18,136 nt of DNA from Actinomycetes bacterium. Its GTDB lineage: Bacteria; Actinomycetota; Acidimicrobiia; Acidimicrobiales; RAAP-2. The notes below the pieces were generated by a model, which saw only the letters and a program-made list of their open reading frames with translations, was not told where the DNA came from and searched no databases. Position numbers and translations under genes: made by a program. Numbering within the stretch: the first letter of the stretch is position 1; each line of letters starts with the position of its first letter. The DNA lies in the NCBI GenBank assembly GCA_021841725.1, contig JAKCEC010000010.1, positions 1-18,136 of the forward strand, read 5' to 3'. Below, piece by piece: positions 14,580 through 18,136 of the stretch.

Positions 14580-15208
14580 CGTCGCGCGCGGCGGGCTCCC
14601 TCACGGCGCCGGTGACGTTCGCGGGCTCCCTCGGGGTCCTCGACGCGCCCGGCGTGGTCGAGGTCTCGGCGGCGTCACGCGTGCGGGTGCTCGCCACGGC
14701 CGCCGCATTTCGCGGACCCGCTGACGCGATCGAGGACGTCCTCGCGCTCTCGACGTGGGGCGACGCCGAGGTGCGCGGCACTCCGGCGTTAGACCGGCGC
14801 AGTGCGAGCGACGACGCGGTACTGGCCGAGGTCAGCGACGCGGACCTCGTGGTCTTGGTGGACGGGGCGGTACTGCACGCGCGCAGCGTGTGGCGCGGTT
14901 CGCCCCTGGGCGAGGTCCTGGCGTCGAAGTCGTTGGTGGCCCTGGGCGCGATCGGCTCGGTGCTCGGCACGACGATGATCGATCCGCGCGGGGGCGCACC
15001 GACGACGGGCCTGGGCCTCTTCGACGGCGTCGTCCTCACGGTGCCGGCGGGCGCCGAGCAACTCGCGCGCACGCGAAGTCTCCTCGGCGCGGACCAGATC
15101 CTCGTCGAACTGGGCGCGCGCGCGGTGGTGACCTACGACGGCACCTGGCGCGTGGTGGTGGGCGAGGACCTCGTCGTCACCCGGGCCGGCGTCGCGACGG
15201 ACCTCTAA
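14576..15208 (+). CDS. Hypothetical protein, possibly a degenerate cyanophycinase/class I GATase-like fold
   Basis: A 210-aa protein without a firm family. The ATG overlaps the epsilon-like stop as ATGA, so it is probably co-translated with the carboxylase genes. From about residue 38 it looks like the peptidase S51/cyanophycinase layout: a strand with RVRVLATAAAF, a variable Asp-rich part, then SDADLVVLVDGAVLHARSVW, RGSPLGEVL, LVALGAIGSVLG, TTGLGLFDGVVL, and a final pair of strands around TYDGTWRVVVGEDLVV. The place of the nucleophile motif GTSAGA reads ALGAIGSVLG (residues 122-131), with no Ser at the nucleophile position, so peptidase activity is unlikely. The fold assignment is an inference by eye. 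No signal peptide is clear. A structural or regulatory partner of the carboxylase is possible but unsupported. Confidence 0.75.
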   Translation: MTSRAAGSLTAPVTFAGSLGVLDAPGVVEVSAASRVRVLATAAAFRGPADAIEDVLALSTWGDAEVRGTPALDRRSASDDAVLAEVSDADLVVLVDGAVLHARSVWRGSPLGEVLASKSLVALGAIGSVLGTTMIDPRGGAPTTGLGLFDGVVLTVPAGAEQLARTRSLLGADQILVELGARAVVTYDGTWRVVVGEDLVVTRAGVATDL

Positions 15209-15756
15209 GCCTCGGTGATCGTCAGCGACTCGATGGTGACGCTCTCGCGGGGCGTGCCCGAGGGCGAACCCACCTGATCGATGGCGCTCACGACGTCGAG
15301 GCCCTTGACGGCCTTGCCGAAGAGCGCGTAGAGCGGGGGGAGGCGCATGCCGTCGGGACCCGAGATGATGAAGAACTGCGAGCCGTTGGTGTTCGGTCCG
15401 GCGTTGGCCATCGCGAGTGAGCCCATTTCGTAGCGCCCGGGTTTGGGTAGTTCGTCCGCGAAGCGGTAGCCCGGTCCCCCCGCCCCCGTTCCCGTGGGGT
15501 CGCCGCCTTGCAACACGAAGCCCGGGATGATGCGGTGCAGCACGATGCCGTCGTAGTAGTGCCAGCGCGCCAGGAACACGAAGCTGTTCACGGTGGTGGG
15601 CGCCGCGGCGGCGTCGAGGAGGAACTCCATCGTGCCGTGCGAGGTGACCATGGTCGCGGTGTACGTCTTCGCGGTGTCGATGATCATCGGCGGGGCCGCG
15701 TCGAACTTCTGTCGACGCGGACTCGAGCCGTCGGGGTTGGGGATCAGGTCACTCAT
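15205..15756 (-). CDS. Cyclophilin-type peptidyl-prolyl cis-trans isomerase
   Basis: A 183-aa cyclophilin. After a 30-residue polar N-terminus the domain runs to the end, with [69 protein letters not shown] and [13 protein letters not shown]. The catalytic Arg is in LHRIIPGF, and the Gln of LQGGD and the Phe residues of QFFI are kept. It has no signal peptide, so it should act in the cytoplasm on prolyl bonds during folding. AAAGGA lies four bases before the ATG. It follows the FKBP gene by 49 bp on the same strand and is probably co-transcribed. Its stop overlaps the convergent hypothetical gene by 4 nt. Confidence 0.95.
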   Translation of the reverse strand: MSDLIPNPDGSSPRRQKFDAAPPMIIDTAKTYTATMVTSHGTMEFLLDAAAAPTTVNSFVFLARWHYYDGIVLHRIIPGFVLQGGDPTGTGAGGPGYRFADELPKPGRYEMGSLAMANAGPNTNGSQFFIISGPDGMRLPPLYALFGKAVKGLDVVSAIDQVGSPSGTPRESVTIESLTITEA

Positions 15757-15805
15757 GGGTTCCTTTGGTCGGTGGCGAAGTGGACGGTACGGTCGCGCGG
15801 GCGCG

Positions 15806-16480
15806 TCAACCGACCTTGAGCAGGTCGACGATGAACACCAGGGTGTCGTTGGCGGGAATACCCGACTGGCCGGTGGACCCGTAGGCCAACGAGGGCGGGA
15901 TGATGAGTTCGCGCCGTCCGCCGACCTTCATGCCCACCAGACCCTTGACCCAACCGGGGATGAGGCTGCCGGTGGCCAGGGTGGCGCTGAAGCCGCCCTG
16001 GGACCAGGACGATTGCAGGTCTTTGTGCGAGGCGTAGTCGGCCAGTACGTACTGTGCGGTGAACTTGTCGCCCGTCTTCAGCGCGGTCCCGGTTCCCTTG
16101 ATGAGGTCGGCGACCTGCATCGTCGCCGGCGCCGCGGTCGTCGGCACCACCATGGTGGGAGCCTTGCCGAAGGTGCCCGCGGGTGCGGCACAGGCAATCG
16201 GCGAGAAGCCCGCGACCGCGAAGGACGTCGTCGAGCAGGTCGTGGAGACCACGCCCACCGTGGTGGTCGTGGCGGGAGCCGTCGTGGTCGTGGTGGGAAT
16301 GCTCACGGTGCTGGGCGAGGACTTCTGAAAGAACAGCGCCGCGCTACCGATGACGACGACGGCGATGACGAGCACGATGACGCCGCGGCGCACGTTCTGG
16401 CGTCGCTTGTTCTGGCGCTGCTGGGCCTCCATCTTCTGGCGGCGGGCTTCTTTTTGACGTTGACGTTTGGTGGTAGCCAT
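15806..16480 (-). CDS. Membrane-anchored FKBP-type peptidyl-prolyl cis-trans isomerase
   Basis: A 224-aa protein. Residues 1-32 are very basic and Gln-rich ([20 protein letters not shown] start), residues 33-51 form one transmembrane helix, and a Thr-rich linker follows. An FKBP domain fills the last 100 or so residues, with [50 protein letters not shown] and [11 protein letters not shown]. The positive-inside rule puts the FKBP domain outside the membrane, where it would help fold secreted proteins. The frame is open far upstream across lysC on the other strand. The ATG at 16480 is chosen because the basic start, the anchor and a -10-like TAATGT seven bases upstream all fit. It is divergent from lysC (81 bp gap). 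Confidence 0.93.
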   Translation of the reverse strand: MATTKRQRQKEARRQKMEAQQRQNKRRQNVRRGVIVLVIAVVVIGSAALFFQKSSPSTVSIPTTTTTAPATTTTVGVVSTTCSTTSFAVAGFSPIACAAPAGTFGKAPTMVVPTTAAPATMQVADLIKGTGTALKTGDKFTAQYVLADYASHKDLQSSWSQGGFSATLATGSLIPGWVKGLVGMKVGGRRELIIPPSLAYGSTGQSGIPANDTLVFIVDLLKVG

Positions 16481-16487
16481 GGGTGCG

Positions 16488-16493
16488 ACATTA
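16488..16493 (-). promoter_or_regulatory. -10 element for a probably leaderless FKBP mRNA
   Basis: TAATGT on the minus strand ends seven bases before the FKBP ATG, with no Shine-Dalgarno sequence between. Confidence 0.45.
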
Positions 16494-16547
16494 CTAGGGC
16501 CCCGCACTCGCTCGACGCGTCGAAACGGGGACCCGCGCGTACTCCAG

Positions 16548-16553
16548 TAAAGT
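16548..16553 (+). promoter_or_regulatory. -10 element for a probably leaderless lysC mRNA
   Basis: TAAAGT ends eight bases before the lysC ATG at 16562. The intervening TGACCCTC has no Shine-Dalgarno character. There is no room for a lysine riboswitch or attenuator leader on such a transcript. Confidence 0.45.
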
Positions 16554-16561
16554 TGACCCTC

Positions 16562-18136
<1,575 letters not shown>

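Noticed and set aside
14576..15208. Maf-type nucleotide pyrophosphatase, often found near carboxylase genes in actinobacteria
   Set aside because: The N-terminal Ser-rich Maf signature is absent and the strand order fits a different fold better.
15593..16561. Long upstream extension of the lysC frame
   Set aside because: It runs antisense through the cyclophilin start and the FKBP gene, and aspartate kinases begin at the [14 protein letters not shown] motif.
16481..16561. Lysine riboswitch or T-box before lysC
   Set aside because: The gap is only 81 bp, shows no conserved aptamer elements and carries a -10-like hexamer next to the ATG.

Overview
The window comes from a GC-rich bacterial chromosome, most likely an actinomycete and plausibly of the class Acidimicrobiia. 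The supports are GC-rich third codon positions, a small acyl-CoA carboxylase epsilon-type subunit (an actinobacterial feature), the lysC-asd pair, an SRP RNA close to actinobacterial ones, and many genes that seem to lack a 5' leader. The class-level placement is an inference from general appearance, not from a search.

Left part (1-5773). A secreted protein runs off the left edge on the minus strand. It has a signal sequence, a short collagen-like Gly-X-Y stalk and an Hcp-like domain, and is preceded by a near-consensus promoter. Divergent from it, a TPP riboswitch (about 768-869) leads into an NCS1-family transporter and an APH-fold kinase whose start overlaps the transporter stop. This looks like a thiamine-precursor uptake or salvage operon. 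After a gene-poor stretch ending in a perfect 20-bp hairpin lies a convergent gene for an orphan family-5 solute-binding protein.

Middle part (5774-10455). A second gene-poor stretch is followed by tRNA-Ser(GGA) on the minus strand and, back to back, the SRP RNA gene (ffs), then dnaX and recR on the plus strand. Next are convergent uppP (undecaprenyl-diphosphate phosphatase) and a divergent SixA-like histidine phosphatase. This is a replication/repair and cell-envelope housekeeping block.

Right part (10452-18136). Minus-strand genes encode an acetyl-CoA acetyltransferase and a LysE-type exporter. Divergent from them is an acyl-CoA set: methylmalonyl-CoA epimerase, carboxylase beta subunit, a 59-aa epsilon-like subunit and a protein resembling a degenerate cyanophycinase. 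The thiolase, epimerase and carboxylase fit C3/C4 acyl-CoA metabolism. Then come two peptidyl-prolyl isomerases (membrane-anchored FKBP, then cyclophilin) on the minus strand, and divergent lysC and asd (start only), the first two steps of the aspartate pathway.

Three patterns cut across genes. Many starts carry a TAnnnT (often TAGCNT) -10-like hexamer 6-8 nt upstream and no Shine-Dalgarno sequence, suggesting leaderless mRNAs. Three convergent pairs overlap by exactly 4 nt at their stop codons. Four same-strand pairs overlap by a 4-nt GTGA or ATGA, suggesting translational coupling. No CRISPR array, insertion sequence, integrase or prophage gene was seen.
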